A stretch of 64,000 bases of DNA from Sweltsa coloradensis. Taxonomy: Eukaryota > Arthropoda > Insecta > Plecoptera > Chloroperlidae. Below the pieces are notes generated by a model that had not been told where the DNA came from, did not search any database, and saw only the letters and a list, made by a program, of their open reading frames with translations. Position 1 is the first letter of the stretch, and each line of letters opens with the position of its first letter. Below are positions 45,001-51,726 of this stretch, piece after piece. A program made the position numbers and the translations under genes. The DNA lies in the NCBI GenBank assembly GCA_024449915.1, contig JAMZAV010001050.1, forward strand, positions 124,001 to 188,000, read 5' to 3'.

Positions 45001-47973
45001 TAAGTCCAAATCAGAAGTTAAAAAACTTCTGACTTAAGCGGGAATCGAACCCTGGACCTTCTGCATTGGAAGCAGATACGCTAACCACAAGACCAACGAG
45101 CCACACTCCCCCCAGACCTAATTATTGTCCTCCCCTAAAAACGATCTTAAGTCCCTCAAAGACCCACTAGCTACAAGATCCCCAGACAAGTCATTCCACT
45201 CCCTAACAGTCCTTTCCAAGAAACCATACTGAGTACCAACCCAGATCCGTTCTTACTACTTGACGCTGGAACTTCCATGAATGATCGCCCCTACCCTGTA
45301 AAGCCCCTCCTGTAGCCTATTGCGGATGTCCACCCACCCCCTACTTCCCCTAACCGCCCTGTAGGCCTACATATTGCACAACCTAACCTCCCTTCTTCTT
45401 CCCTCTAATGACTCCAACCCCAACTCTCCTAACATTGCAGTGACACTGTCATATACCCTCTGTGTCTCTACATTCCCCTTATTATCCTCCTCCCACCGCC
45501 ACTGCCTAACCTTCCCCGTAACCCTTCTTGCCGCCATACGTTAAACCTTCTCTACCTCCAAAACCTCCCCCAGCTTATACGGATCCCATGCCGCCGCCCC
45601 ATACTCCAGGACAGGTCTAACCACCACCTTATACGCCCGATCTTTAACTCCCCGGCTGGCCCCTCTTAGATTTCTCATAACGAATCCCAGAGCCCTATTT
45701 CCTGTCTTAACAACTTCTTGCACCTGCTCCCCCCAACCCAAATCCTCTGCCAACATCACCCCCAAGTAGGCCTACTTAGCCCTATAAGTTACTACTTTCT
45801 CCATAACAGCCCCCATTAAAGTGTAGACCTGTGTCCTACCTACCTTAATTAATCGGCATTTTTTTACTTGGCGGGTCCCAACTTTTTAACACGTTTTTTC
45901 CGATGAAAAACACTTAAAAACACCTAATACTTATATACTTATAAAATAAAGGTTTAAATACTGCACCTACAACACCTTTAACGTCGCTATTTTAAATATA
46001 AAGGAGTTTCAACGCAAAAGACTCGAAACTAGCCACAAGCAAGGGGAGGGCATGGGATTGGGGTGGGTAAGTAAGTAAGTAATTGATTTATTTAGCAATA
46101 CAACTGCTATTACATACAATGTACATTGTTATGATACAAGATAAAATATACAACCAGGCAGGTACCTATAACAACATGATAAAAGTGAACAATACAGGCA
46201 AGGATAATCTACCAAATCTCTTTAAGTACATATTCCCTACATTGGGTTTTAAACTTATGCACACACACCTCATCCTTGAGACTTTTACTAAGCCCATTGT
46301 AGACCCTAACTCCACTATAGAAAACACTGTTCTGTGTCCTACTTTTATTGCACCTCCTAACCTCTATATCATTACAATTTCTCATATTATACATAACTGA
46401 GTCTGACACATACTTAATTAATAATATTCTTACTAAAATAACCAGGTAACATACCTTTGTTTAACTTGTGAACAAATATTAATACATTAAAATGAATTAG
46501 TTGATTAACTGATAACATATCTAGTCTGGCCAACATGACTCTCACTGGAGTGTATTTGTCACATTTAAGTAATATTCGCATCCCTTTATTTTGCATCTTT
46601 TGTAGCATAGCTAAATCTTGAAGAGGGATACCCCACAACAATGTATTACAATAGTTAAAATGTGGCATTACTATTGCATTAAAAACTAGTTTTCTAGTTC
46701 TCGCAGAAAGGTTATTACCAATTCTCCCTAGAAATCCAATTTTCTTCCCCAATTTTTTCCCTAAATATTCAACATGCTTGTCTAGTTTTAAGTACTGATC
46801 AATAATTATACCCAAATATTTTATTTCACTAACAAAATGTATATTTTCACCATCAATACTAATCATGTTTTCATTACAACTCTCCATCACTTTGTCTCTG
46901 CTTTTCATTGATGAGGTTAACAACATACATTTAGTTTTACTTAGATTTAACTTCAATTTATTAAGCTTAAGCCATTCAGATAATTTAACTAAAACTCTAT
47001 TCATTGCATCACAAATCTCTTGAACACTAAGCCCTGAACATGATAACAGCGAGTCGTCTGCAAACAAGTTTATAAAAATGTTTTTATCATCATTAATACT
47101 GAATATATCATTTACATAGATAATGAACAATAACGGCCCCAACACAGAGCCCTGAGGGACACCATGCTCACATAATAATTCCCCTGAAACTTGGCAGTGG
47201 GAAAGGGGTCGGATCGGGCCTGTAGTCTGCACGGCGAAAACAGGCAAAGGGCAAGGGAGGGGTTGGTGGTTCCCCCACGTCGTGGTCGTCTTCGTCTGTG
47301 GCATCGTCCGTGTTGTCATTGTCGTCGTCGTCGGGGAGGTAGGGCCTAGAGTCAAAGGGAAGGGGAAAGTTCCCTGACGACAACCGCCAGAGCTCACCTC
47401 TAGATTCGGGGAGTAATACTAGGCTGGGCCTATGCTCTACCCTTCTTACTAGGCTTAGCCTAGGATGTAGATGTTTGCAAGATGGACTTTTTCTCTTAAA
47501 TCGCCTTTTACGATTAGCAGAGCCATGCTCTGGGCCAATTCTATCCCGGGAAGAATTGAACCGCCGACCTTGTGTATAGAACTCAAACGCGCTAGGGGCC
47601 TAGCCTAGGCCTACCACTCTGCCCTGTTGTGTATGAAGCTACCCTCTAGCTAGGCCCTAGGGGGCCCCCTAGGGCCTAGGCCTACCTACTATGTAATGAC
47701 AGGCCTGCCTAGGCTATCGTCGATGACCGTCCGACTAGTGCATATTTATTTGTACGGGGGGCCTACGGCTAACCGTACGAAAGATCAGGAGCCAGTGGTG
47801 TGGCCCCCAAACGCTAAGCTGAGGAAAAGGTAGGGCCTAGGCCCTAGGTAGGGGCTAGGCCTAGGCCTACTTACCCCTAATATTGAACCTCTCCCTATGC
47901 ACACTTCCCCTGTTGGCAAGTTAACTTCGTTGTGTTCTTCAGAATCAAGTCTCGTTAATAGCACCTTCGACAT
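17788..47973 (-). CDS. APLF: Aprataxin and PNK-like factor, five exons, 420 aa
   Basis: Minus-strand CDS joins 47875-47973, 42753-42827, 35061-35713, 30652-30860 and 17788-18014, with phases 0, 0, 2 and 1. APLF is a nuclear scaffold of non-homologous end joining. Its FHA domain binds phosphorylated XRCC1/XRCC4, a central motif binds Ku80, PBZ fingers bind poly(ADP-ribose) and the acidic tail binds histones. All are visible: FHA (about 1-95) with IGRG at 26-29 and RISRNH at 38-43; HTNPCFY at 60-66; KRKRMLPGW at 142-150, like the Ku-binding motif; PBZ1 with C268, C274, H281, H287; PBZ2 with C302, C308, H315, H321, both C-x5-C-x6-H-x5-H; acidic region about 358-401; lysine-rich end. Human APLF is 511 aa, so the linkers are shorter here. 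The start is the ATG at 47973. The exon 4 to 5 join is the least certain, chosen by phase. Confidence 0.9.
18015..19303. other. APLF intron 4, right-hand unique part
   Basis: Two stretches, tccccttt/ctcccataatgctttgcgcg and gcattacgggagaaagggc, form a diverged inverted repeat around 18420-18640 (cattacgggagaaag against ctttctcccataatg), perhaps a MITE. Nothing else was recognised. Confidence 0.35.
19304..19478. repeat. Palindromic 3' module of Helentron-like family 2
   Basis: The arms ctagggaaacgccaaagtcg and cgactttggtgtttccctag are near-perfect inverted repeats of about 60 bp and continue through gtgagtgacccatgtgttga. The loop holds cctaaggctggatc. The same module occurs at 33248-33426 and, longer, at 49343-49609. 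It might also move alone as a MITE. Confidence 0.65.
19304..20064 (-). mobile_element. Helentron-like element, family 2, 5'-truncated
   Basis: The left edge is the 3' terminus on the minus strand, ending ggcgtttccctag. A palindrome (19304-19478) follows, then a body with a tRNA-like stretch (gggttcaatccc at about 19525), the conserved aaatttcagctcaatctatt block and a degenerate GACA run. The 5' end seen at 50198 in another copy is missing; the sequence passes into another repeat near 20041-20065. Confidence 0.5.
20296..20328. repeat. TAC/CTA microsatellite
   Basis: About ten imperfect trinucleotide units directly next to the CTAG end of the Helentron-like copy. Confidence 0.8.
20327..20900 (-). 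mobile_element. Helentron-like element, family 1, 5'-truncated
   Basis: Starts on + with ctaggaaaacccttaagtcc, the complement of the family 3' end, with ttggatgagcgtaattggtg about 30 nt inside. Two AT-rich modules follow, then gtatcggtttagccggaatc. It ends in ccagtgtagtagaatgg, before the true 5' terminus. Confidence 0.55.
21100..21260. repeat. Dispersed repeat shared with 58745-58930
   Basis: Shared stretches include ctgaccaaacgtgtggggct, gttcatattttacatggata and gaaagaaaaagtt. In the second place it is part of a diverged family-1 Helentron-like copy, so this is probably an internal fragment of that family. Confidence 0.5.
21437..21858. repeat. Fold-back element, 177-bp arms, near-identical
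   Basis: The left arm 21437-21613 and right arm 21682-21858 are reverse complements with only a few mismatches across 177 bp, including gatctaaaaaaagggccaag and aaaagcttggcaaaatagaa. The spacer is 68 bp. The arms could form a very stable hairpin RNA. No coding content. Confidence 0.75.
22096..22697. repeat. Fold-back element, about 245-bp arms, G-run in loop
   Basis: It begins tagattggagaagggttgac and ends gtcaacccttctccaatcta. The arms share tagcttgaagggctgggggc, gatgacaactgcagctaatt and gacgaaacgcg. The loop (about 22343-22455) contains a run of 12 G. The arms differ by scattered substitutions and small indels, so this is older than the 21.4-kb fold-back. Confidence 0.7.
23075..23829 (-). 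pseudogene. LINE ORF2 part 3: RT thumb and C-terminus
   Basis: Two frames carry the remainder: 23572-23829 (KLLGITIDNNLTWHAHI) and 23075-23521 (RYGIEFWG, RAIRALC, then a C-terminal domain with YNKTLFNKLP-like text). They are separated by a stop and shift around 23530-23570. Together they complete the usual CR1/L2-type C-terminus. The stop is at 23075. Confidence 0.8.
23700..25481 (-). pseudogene. LINE ORF2 part 2: reverse transcriptase
   Basis: It continues the endonuclease after a frameshift (VDNIATN, FGISDHYAQ), then a long linker and the RT fingers and palm. Visible blocks are IIPIFKKENK with NYRPIS, QNGFRQGKST, FCDLTKAFDCVDHTILL (motif A), CGVPQGSILGPLFFII (motif B) and LFADDF (motif C). 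The catalytic aspartates are intact. The frame is lost again near 23790 after LLNSSKTK. Confidence 0.88.
25460..26239 (-). pseudogene. LINE ORF2 part 1: APE-type endonuclease
   Basis: It starts at ATG 26239, overlapping the end of ORF1 in another frame. Endonuclease motifs appear in order: IIHQNMQGL, CLSEHW, GGVAIFANQKW, AMYRSPNG and LGDFNVDV. The frame ends prematurely at 25460 (LLDSCNSSSP); the protein continues in another frame from about 25481 (QQQLTIKDVTRIDPRW). A one-base change in the gcaacagcagc run explains the break. Confidence 0.85.
26194..28248 (-). CDS. LINE ORF1: coiled coil plus SGNH-type esterase domain
   Basis: The ATG at 28248 opens a frame of 684 codons; the frame extends upstream without another ATG. 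The N-terminus is a probable coiled coil (TISLLEDKITFLQNKVEDLE). A basic, asparagine/serine/proline-rich linker follows. The middle carries SGNH hydrolase motifs: VISDSMFKG (nucleophile block), IIIQNGTNSV (Asn block) and DGLHPNKEGY (Asp/His block). The C-terminal part contains about four tandem copies of a 31-residue repeat (SGSEVTVET, RPEPNIERDTPV). ORF1 proteins of this kind bind element RNA; the esterase role is unclear. The stop lies 46 nt inside ORF2. The frame is intact, unlike ORF2. Confidence 0.85.
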   Translation of the reverse strand: MTMDYHKDLIITIMGKTISLLEDKITFLQNKVEDLELALTTGLTITKCKILSNLKLNKSPNVINTSRLTTNGLKENSAVFPRTFVNSNRSKLNPDQDKTSEGFNVSQWPNFQDPIQGQRSNPSQHTKPDQEHSYIGLNDRPRPPFRCNSSYMIDEPKTEVCQTGWNWSSSKSICTNTRPKVNQSNSRPNFPSTRPNIPTTTTQGPGPTSVLDIKTRNRYQPLTNLMDKDVYPPLRKAVGTRKKCSKPNLEPSRDLAHDLESGCNTLVISDSMFKGCEHIGLESNKKYSLEVHPGIQPHQLQQKITGRDTNSGNPYTKTIIIQNGTNSVKSKEPMQIMDNIYQLIIHTVQQKYPNSNIAYTSIVYRKDTANHLIDEINSNIRWACNTLGAVYIDTNRWVSPSNISHDGLHPNKEGYQKLHEMITEISCTMQWRPDPKRLPTWQYRPARPSTHRSARKKMNTAVVTSSEVATGSQLQTSATVVTLEASAENLSQPGTTEKDTSVINSNTGAVMSGSEVTVETSRPKPNIERDTPVLNSSTGAVMSGSEVTVETGRPEPNIERDTPVSNLSAAVVMSGSEASIETGRPEPNIERDTPVSNFRAMTVTSESKASLELDPCLPESTDPTNDDASLQLEISVDTSFSLDDSLNEDFRGFDTDPDMTLQELTELTYPCYPFWTVPPLLYSP
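28300..30547. other. APLF intron 4, left part
   Basis: Mostly unique AT-rich DNA with many TAGGCCTA-type octamers, a C-run at 28921-28929 and an acccgggtaaccc / gggtacccg region (29395-29450) that may be a transposon end (catccctattt). Nothing else could be assigned. Confidence 0.35.
30652..30860 (-). CDS. APLF: APLF exon 4 with both PBZ finger ends
   Basis: Acceptor ctgttcgcag at 30861 completes the split arginine. The exon then encodes KNPQHRSDLSHPGD, finishing PBZ1, and CPYGTSCYRKNLQHRKNFKH, all of PBZ2, followed by a proline-rich spacer. The proposed donor is A|GTAATG at 30651, chosen because phase 1 fits exon 5. Without splicing the frame reads on to a stop at 30548-30550, giving a shorter protein ending KDDQPDA. 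Confidence 0.8.
31077..31300. repeat. Minisatellite, 28-bp unit, array 1
   Basis: About eight copies of a 28-bp unit (taactgtatgtacctagggt then aatccacg) with small variants. The same unit forms a second array at 32759-32945 in the same orientation. Confidence 0.85.
31301..32758. other. 1.46-kb segment bracketed by two identical minisatellite arrays
   Basis: It contains CRE-like tgacgtca (31670-31680), several aataaa-like signals, a 25-bp minisatellite (32088-32225) and, near the right end, aaaataaagtag followed by tgacattggcttcaactagt, which could be an LTR end and primer-binding region. No coding domain was found, so an LTR assignment is only a possibility. Confidence 0.35.
32088..32225. 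repeat. Minisatellite, about 25-bp unit
   Basis: Tandem copies of gaacttgggcgagaatttg with variable spacing. Apparent open frames on both strands here are translations of the repeat. Confidence 0.8.
32759..32945. repeat. Minisatellite, 28-bp unit, array 2
   Basis: About seven copies of the same unit as at 31077-31300, with one internal duplication (aatccaatccacg) and degeneration at the right end. Confidence 0.85.
33248..33917 (-). mobile_element. Helentron-like element, family 2, full length
   Basis: On + it begins with ctagggaaacgccaaagtcg and the palindromic module (33248-33426). A body with a tRNA-like segment on the minus strand follows, then aaatttcagcgaaatctgtt, a GACA microsatellite (33839-33854) and the terminus cgctccgctccctcgtttaa. 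The 5' terminus (ttaaacgag) has its inverted partner ctcactcgtttaa next to the 3' end. No protein is encoded. Confidence 0.58.
33580..33650 (-). mobile_element. tRNA-like segment inside Helentron-like copy
   Basis: On the minus strand, tggcatagtggtaagcattt (A-box-like) and ggttcgatgcc (B-box) lie at near-normal spacing. No acceptor stem pairing, so it is a SINE head rather than a working tRNA gene. Confidence 0.5.
33918..35060. other. APLF intron 3
   Basis: Unique AT-rich sequence between the Helentron-like copy and exon 3. No element or gene was recognised; short open frames have no recognisable content. Confidence 0.35.
35061..35713 (-). CDS. APLF: APLF exon 3
   Basis: Acceptor gtacttttcag precedes ATG CAT ACC, giving MHTNPCFY, the end of the FHA fold. 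The exon then carries a long low-complexity serine/threonine-rich linker, the Ku-binding-like KRKRMLPGW, SUMO-like KxE sites (VKSEIKEE) and the first half of PBZ1 (CVYGATCYR). Donor is gtaaca; the last codon is split, phase 2. Confidence 0.92.
36300..36872. mobile_element. Long-TIR DNA transposon candidate with GCATA-rich ends
   Basis: The ends ttggcatagcataagcatag and gcctatgctgtgccaa form an imperfect inverted repeat of about 45 bp continuing through cgcaacgtaagcgcag. On the minus strand a short frame (36528-36599) encodes MDELTEDDVIIEYEVEQRLA, a compact acidic peptide between the ends. Repetitive gc-ata ends suggest PIF/Harbinger-like elements, but no transposase is present and the target duplication is unclear. 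Confidence 0.4.
37912..38300. repeat. Cluster of long G homopolymers
   Basis: Runs of G occur at about 37919-37933, 38192-38208 and 38275-38291, in a region otherwise AT-rich. Others lie at 22440, 44358 and 61245, with C-runs at 3509 and 39580. They are candidates for G-quadruplexes and common sites of assembly error. Confidence 0.7.
39337..39354. repeat. AAT microsatellite
   Basis: Six AAT units in APLF intron 2; about 225 bp to the right is a C-run of about 20 (39579-39598). Confidence 0.75.
40700..42752. other. APLF intron 2, unassigned stretch
   Basis: No repeat family or exon was recognised over about 2 kb before exon 2. Two short paired tracts of tcgatgtcga type (39360-39400 and 40628-40680) just to the left may be transposon ends, but termini could not be fixed. 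Confidence 0.35.
42753..42827 (-). CDS. APLF: APLF exon 2
   Basis: A 75-nt micro-exon with acceptor tctttttctag and donor gtaagt. It encodes 25 residues (CDDKRISRNHGLLQ then ISEEGSITLVS), the FHA core with the phosphopeptide-contacting S-R-N-H. Phase 0 on both sides joins it cleanly to exons 1 and 3. The upstream and downstream introns are about 5.0 and 7.0 kb. Confidence 0.88.
43177..45108 (-). mobile_element. tRNA-derived SINE split by a hAT insertion
   Basis: Left part 43177-43326 (tail and 3' body) and right part 44815-45108 (5' body and tRNA-like head; B-box complement 45041-45051, A-box complement 45085-45095) join into one full SINE when the hAT element 43327-44814 and one copy of accaaaga are removed. 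The uninterrupted order is confirmed by the copy at 9998-10425. Confidence 0.8.
43327..44814. mobile_element. Non-autonomous hAT element, 1488 bp, 8-bp target duplication
   Basis: Inverted termini cagtgttggg and ccccaacactg, with exact 8-bp duplication accaaaga at 43319-43326 and 44815-44822. The subterminal 150 bp at both ends are packed with aagttc/gaactt motifs, likely transposase-binding arrays. The interior is unrelated unique sequence, including a 14-G run, and has no recognisable transposase. Confidence 0.9.
45109..45840 (-). pseudogene. LINE RT C-terminal fragment, same family as 7629-8296
   Basis: The minus strand encodes LGWGEQVQEV, ALGFVMRNLRGASRGVKDRA and VVRPVLEYGAAAWDP (45541-45765), then after stops and shifts ARRVTGKVRQW, LGLESLEGRRREVRLC and YGFLERTVREWNDL toward 45109. 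The first part matches the end of the + strand fragment at 8220-8296. Several stops; 5'-truncated. Confidence 0.7.
46066..47196 (-). pseudogene. LINE RT fragment (CR1/Jockey-group), 5'-truncated
   Basis: The main frame runs to a stop at 46414 and carries HGVPQGSVLGPLLFIIYVND (motif B), LFADDSLL (motif C), KYLGIIIDQYLKLDKHVEYL and SARTRKLVFNAIVMPHFNYC. The C-terminus continues in another frame at 46209-46409 (SVFYSGVRVYNGL). The 3' tail on the minus strand is an acttacttactta repeat (46066-46083). Truncated at its 5' side where another repeat begins. Confidence 0.8.
47197..47410 (-). mobile_element. Short retroposon, copy 3, diverged
   Basis: It shares ggttcccccacgtcgtggtc, gtcgtcttcgtctgtg, ccgtgttgtcattgtcgtcg and the gtcaaagggaaggggaaagt block with copies at 482-832 and 6175-6490. 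It is fused without a gap to the truncated 5' side of the LINE fragment, so the reading frame runs from repeat into RT by accident. Confidence 0.5.
47551..47625 (-). mobile_element. tRNA-like sequence (SINE head)
   Basis: The minus strand has gggcagagtggta near 47625 (A-box-like) and cggttcaattctt at 47551-47563 (B-box-like). The spacer between them includes extra gcctaggc repeats, so it is not a functional tRNA. Confidence 0.35.
47875..47973 (-). CDS. APLF: APLF exon 1
   Basis: Thirty-three codons, beginning MSKVLLTRLDSEEH and ending CIGRGSILG, directly followed by the donor gtaagt. This is the first strand set of the FHA domain, with the conserved GRG. The frame stays open three codons upstream but with no ATG, so 47973 is the start. 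Phase 0 end. Confidence 0.85.
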
Positions 47974-48607
47974 TTTGAACACTTGCCTGTAAAATGTGTA
48001 GCTAGGCTAGCCCCTACTAGCACAACACAACATTACACACAAAAATGCGTCACATCACAACATGCGACAACATGCATCATCACAACAAACTAAACTTGCA
48101 ACGGGCGGCTAGGGCGGGAAAGCAGCACTGTCGCCTTCGCACTGTGGCCACCGGTTAGGAAATAACAACACATGACATCTCTAAAGAACGGAACCAACGA
48201 AATTTTGGCATTATAACTCCTTCCAAATGGAGAAACAACTTATTTTAAGGAAATGCTTTGATGATCTGGAATATTAAAAGAGTCGTGCGAGAATTACGTC
48301 ACATTACAGAAATGTATGATCACCCACACACTAGTATCGACGTTGGCAACAATTATGCGGGAAAATTTAAATAATTGATCAATACAAACTGTTAGAGAAC
48401 AAAAATTACACTTGAAGTGCATTTATAACATAATTTGTTGCAAACAAGTGCATTTTATGTTTTAAAATATTGTTAGTCATTGACTGCAAATATATCTTTC
48501 TTCATCTTTTGATAACAGCATGGTAAGGCACATTATGTTAAGGGGCCTTGCTCGACTCTTGCCACCAGCAATATGTACGTATTTTGTAATCCAGACATAT
48601 TGAAAAT
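47974..48607 (-). promoter_or_regulatory. 5' flank of APLF, promoter not resolved
   Basis: Upstream of the APLF start codon. It contains a patch with several CpG (48100-48160) but no TATA box at a convincing distance. It could be a TATA-less promoter; transcription start not placed. No divergent gene was recognised. Confidence 0.3.
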
Positions 48608-48608
48608 A

Positions 48609-48647
<39 letters not shown>
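48609..48647. repeat. AAT microsatellite, about 13 units
   Basis: A pure (AAT)n run, AAT on +. Open frames through it (poly-N or poly-I) are artefacts. Confidence 0.9.
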
Positions 48648-48648
<1 letters not shown>

Positions 48649-49342
48649 CCACACGTTTCTTGTACCGCAGGCTTTGCCGCATGGGCATGCGGTCTGGGTA
48701 TGCTAGGTATGTGGTGCATACCCAAATGATTCAAGCACATTTTCTTTCAATCGGTATTTTTTCGATTTAATACAGTAATGTATGTTGACCATAACCAGAA
48801 TAAACATTTTGTAAGATAAATGTTTTCATCGCGGTCTAAGTCTTTATTTATTGCCCATCCTAATGGGGGTTGCGTTGCACCGGTCGGTCAATGCATTCTC
48901 TTGACTTCGGGTCTGTTTTATGGGAAAGCGGAGCCCTCTCCGTAACTGAAGGATGGGTCTTTTAACATCAAGGTCTGTCGGTCATTCTTGAAGGCAGGAG
49001 GGGGAGGTAGGCCTTATACAAAAGTCCTAGGCCGAGTAAGCTCCATACTTTGGCGTTCACTGCTAGTTTTCTAATTTTTTTCAGTTAGCCTACGTTCGCA
49101 AGTGCAGGGACGGCCAACCACCAGTCTCAACAAGCCATTCACCAAGTAAGTAAGTAAGTGTATCAAAGTATACACGTTTTTGTGAATCGTGAGTATATTT
49201 AGTAAATTGTGCGAGTGACATCGTTTTTTTTTGTAAAACAATGACAAGTTCCGAGGTCATTTAATTTAAGAAGATTACACAAATTAAATTTAAATTTGAC
49301 ATTCAATTATTATTAGGCCCACTATCTATTGAAGTTTAAATT
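48648..49342. other. Anonymous intergenic stretch
   Basis: Holds a short AAGT microsatellite (49143-49157). No coding sequence or named repeat was recognised. Confidence 0.35.
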
Positions 49343-50198
49343 AGGGAAACGCCAAAGTCGTTGTTAGACGAGTGAGTGAGTGAGCCATGTGTTGAGTACC
49401 CGGTAACATTCCTTTTCTTCCCCCTACCTTAGGCCTCCCTAGCCTATCATAGGCTACAGTGGAGCATTATGGCCTAAACTATGACCTAAACTTAAATAGG
49501 CCTACCCTATTATTTATACGAATATTATAATTAAACTTAAATGCAAATGTTCCCGCGTACTCAACACATGACTCTCTCACTCGTCTAACAACGACTTTGG
49601 CGTTTCCCTAGTCGAGTTGGCTAAAGCGCCCTTATAGCCGAAATGTGGGAGACGTGGGTTCAATAGTCGGGAAAGATTTTGTAATTTCTGGATTGTATTT
49701 TTTAAATTATTTAACATGTTTTGAAATGTAAATAACGTAGTGTAGTCCATCATCTGTGACAATACTATGGAAAACATAGCCAGTACGAAATACGTGAAAA
49801 TATTGCCAGGTTTACTCAATCTACGAGCAGAATTTGGGGGTACCTTGACGTCCAACATTCGATTAACCTTGGACACGGCATTTCACAGCCAGGTAAATAA
49901 CAAACAAAAAATATTATTTCAAAATGAAAACCATTGTCGTTAAAATAATTCCTATACATTTCAACGTATTTTTCAGTATTTTATTTCTTGCAGGTTTAAA
50001 TCGCAACAGATTGTGCTCATTTTGTTAGCAGTTCTCAGTTGCCTGGTCACGGATGTCTGTTTAAAATTTCAGTTCAATCTATTTGGCCGTTCGGCCGTAT
50101 GAGCCCGGACAGACAGACAGACATTTAACAGAATTAATCAGGACCAAGGACCGATCGAGTAGCGTTGTAGACTACCTTCGCTGCGCTCACTCGTCTAA
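49343..50198 (-). mobile_element. Helentron-like element, family 2, full length
   Basis: On + the order is the 3' module, a palindrome of about 267 bp with arms tagggaaacgccaaagtcgt and acgactttggcgtttcccta (49343-49609). Then come a tRNA-like stretch (gttggctaaagcgcccttat, gtgggttcaat), the aaatttcagttcaatctatt block, a GACA microsatellite and the 5' terminus gctcactcgtctaatta. The palindrome loop carries an extra segment rich in taggcct compared with the 19.3- and 33.2-kb copies. Confidence 0.58.
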
Positions 50199-50224
50199 TT
50201 ACTTCAGAACCAACTCTACAACAA

Positions 50225-50855
50225 AACTGTTCCTTGAAGTAAAATCTTTGAAAACTATATAATAATGACAGTAGTGGCGACAGTACACTTCCTTGTTTTA
50301 ACCCACTATGTCAAACTACTCTGTAATTCCACCTCTTGTCTTTACAGCACTTCTAGATATCGAGTACATCTCTTTCACTCTTGTTATTATTCCTTTGTTA
50401 ACTCCTATATTTTGCATTGCATCCCAAACCTTCTCTCTCTTGAGGCTATCGTATGCCTTTTCGATAACTAGAAAAGCCATACACAGGTCCTTTTCTCGGT
50501 CATAGCACTTTTCCATTAGCTGTCCGAGTGAGAAAATCAGGTCCAACGTCGATCTTCCTCTGCTAAATCCATGCTGTTCTTCTCTTAAATCTCCTTCTAC
50601 TGAGTTTCTTATTCTACCATCTATTACCTTTGAGTATATAACCATCTATATACTCAATGCTATTACTCTTTCGTAGATCTTGGCGCAGTGGCATGTCATG
50701 TTATCCCTCTGTAGTTGGCACAGTTTCTCTTGTCTCCCTTTTTAAATATAGGTACAATGAGACCCTTCTTCCAGTCTAAAGGAACTTTCTTGTGTTTCCA
50801 TACAACACCATTACGATTTAAACTCACAAAATGTAATAAATTGGAAAATAGGCTC
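50225..50855 (-). pseudogene. LINE RT fragment (fingers and palm), degenerate
   Basis: The minus strand reads VPLDWKKGLIVPIFKKGDKR then NCANYRGIT, a stop-laden stretch, then REEQHGFSRGRSTLDLIFSL, a motif-A-like block (AFLVIEKAYDSLKREKVWDA) and KTRGGITE. It ends before the FADD box. It is from a different LINE family than the other three, with RTE/I-like RT text. Both ends are truncated. Confidence 0.65.
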
Positions 50856-50989
50856 AAAATGTGTAGGATTTAATTAACGTCAATGGTTTTGTTCTCAAAG
50901 ATATAATTTTTTAACGAATCATGTTTGTCAGGCTGTGATTTCATGCAGTGACCAAGGTGCATTGAATCTTGCACGCTCAAGGTTCCCCA

Positions 50990-51285
50990 TCATTCTGCTG
51001 GGAGATTGAGCAAACCTTGCAATCTTTACACGTATTTTGTACTGGCTATGTTCTTCATAGTACTGTACATATGCATTTCAAAACACGTTCTAACTTTTAT
51101 TACAATTTTAATACAGTTCAGAAATAAAAAAAATCTATCCCGACCGTTCTTCGAACGGGTTGAGTGGGCAACATTTCAGATATTTATAAAGGCAGCTTAG
51201 CCAACTAGACTAAGAAAATGCCAAAGTCGTTGCTAGACGAGTGTGCGAGTCATGTGTTGAGTACCAGGGAACATTTGCATTAAAG
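50990..51285 (+). mobile_element. Helentron-like family 2 fragment, rearranged
   Basis: The stretch 50990-51204 is the diverged reverse complement of the tRNA-like and acatagccagtacgaaatac body of family 2. It then joins aatgccaaagtcgttgctag in the direction of the palindromic module, which stops near ccagggaacatttg. A short orphan. Confidence 0.45.
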
Positions 51286-51726
51286 GCATATTGTCACATA
51301 AAACGAAGTAACTATTATCTTCAAGATCACACAAAATAAGAATTCCGTCAATGTGGCATCCTCTTCAATGGATTGTTTTGACGCGAGCCTGGGGGCATGT
51401 GACGTTCGTAGTGGTCAACGGATCGAGCAGCGTGGCGAGGCTCACTGCTCTATGCTCTCATAGCACGCGGCACCTGCAATTACGTGTTGACAGTATCTGC
51501 ATTGAGTCTTTGTCACTAGTTTTGAGTACCGGTACTGTTTTTATTTTTCAGTGTAATTTGTTGAATATAATATCAGTGGTTACATTCAACATTGTATTAT
51601 GGATAATGCAAGTGAATGCAGGCTAAAAACCTTCAACATTGTATTATGGATAATGCAAGTGAATGCAGGCTAAAAACCATGTAAGGGCTTCCTAAGCAAG
51701 AGTATGTGTTCAACTGTGCAAATCAC

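Noticed and set aside
46414..47397. A single 327-codon RT protein
   Set aside because: Its N-terminal 70 residues are the translated short retroposon (47197-47410) fused by chance to a truncated LINE.
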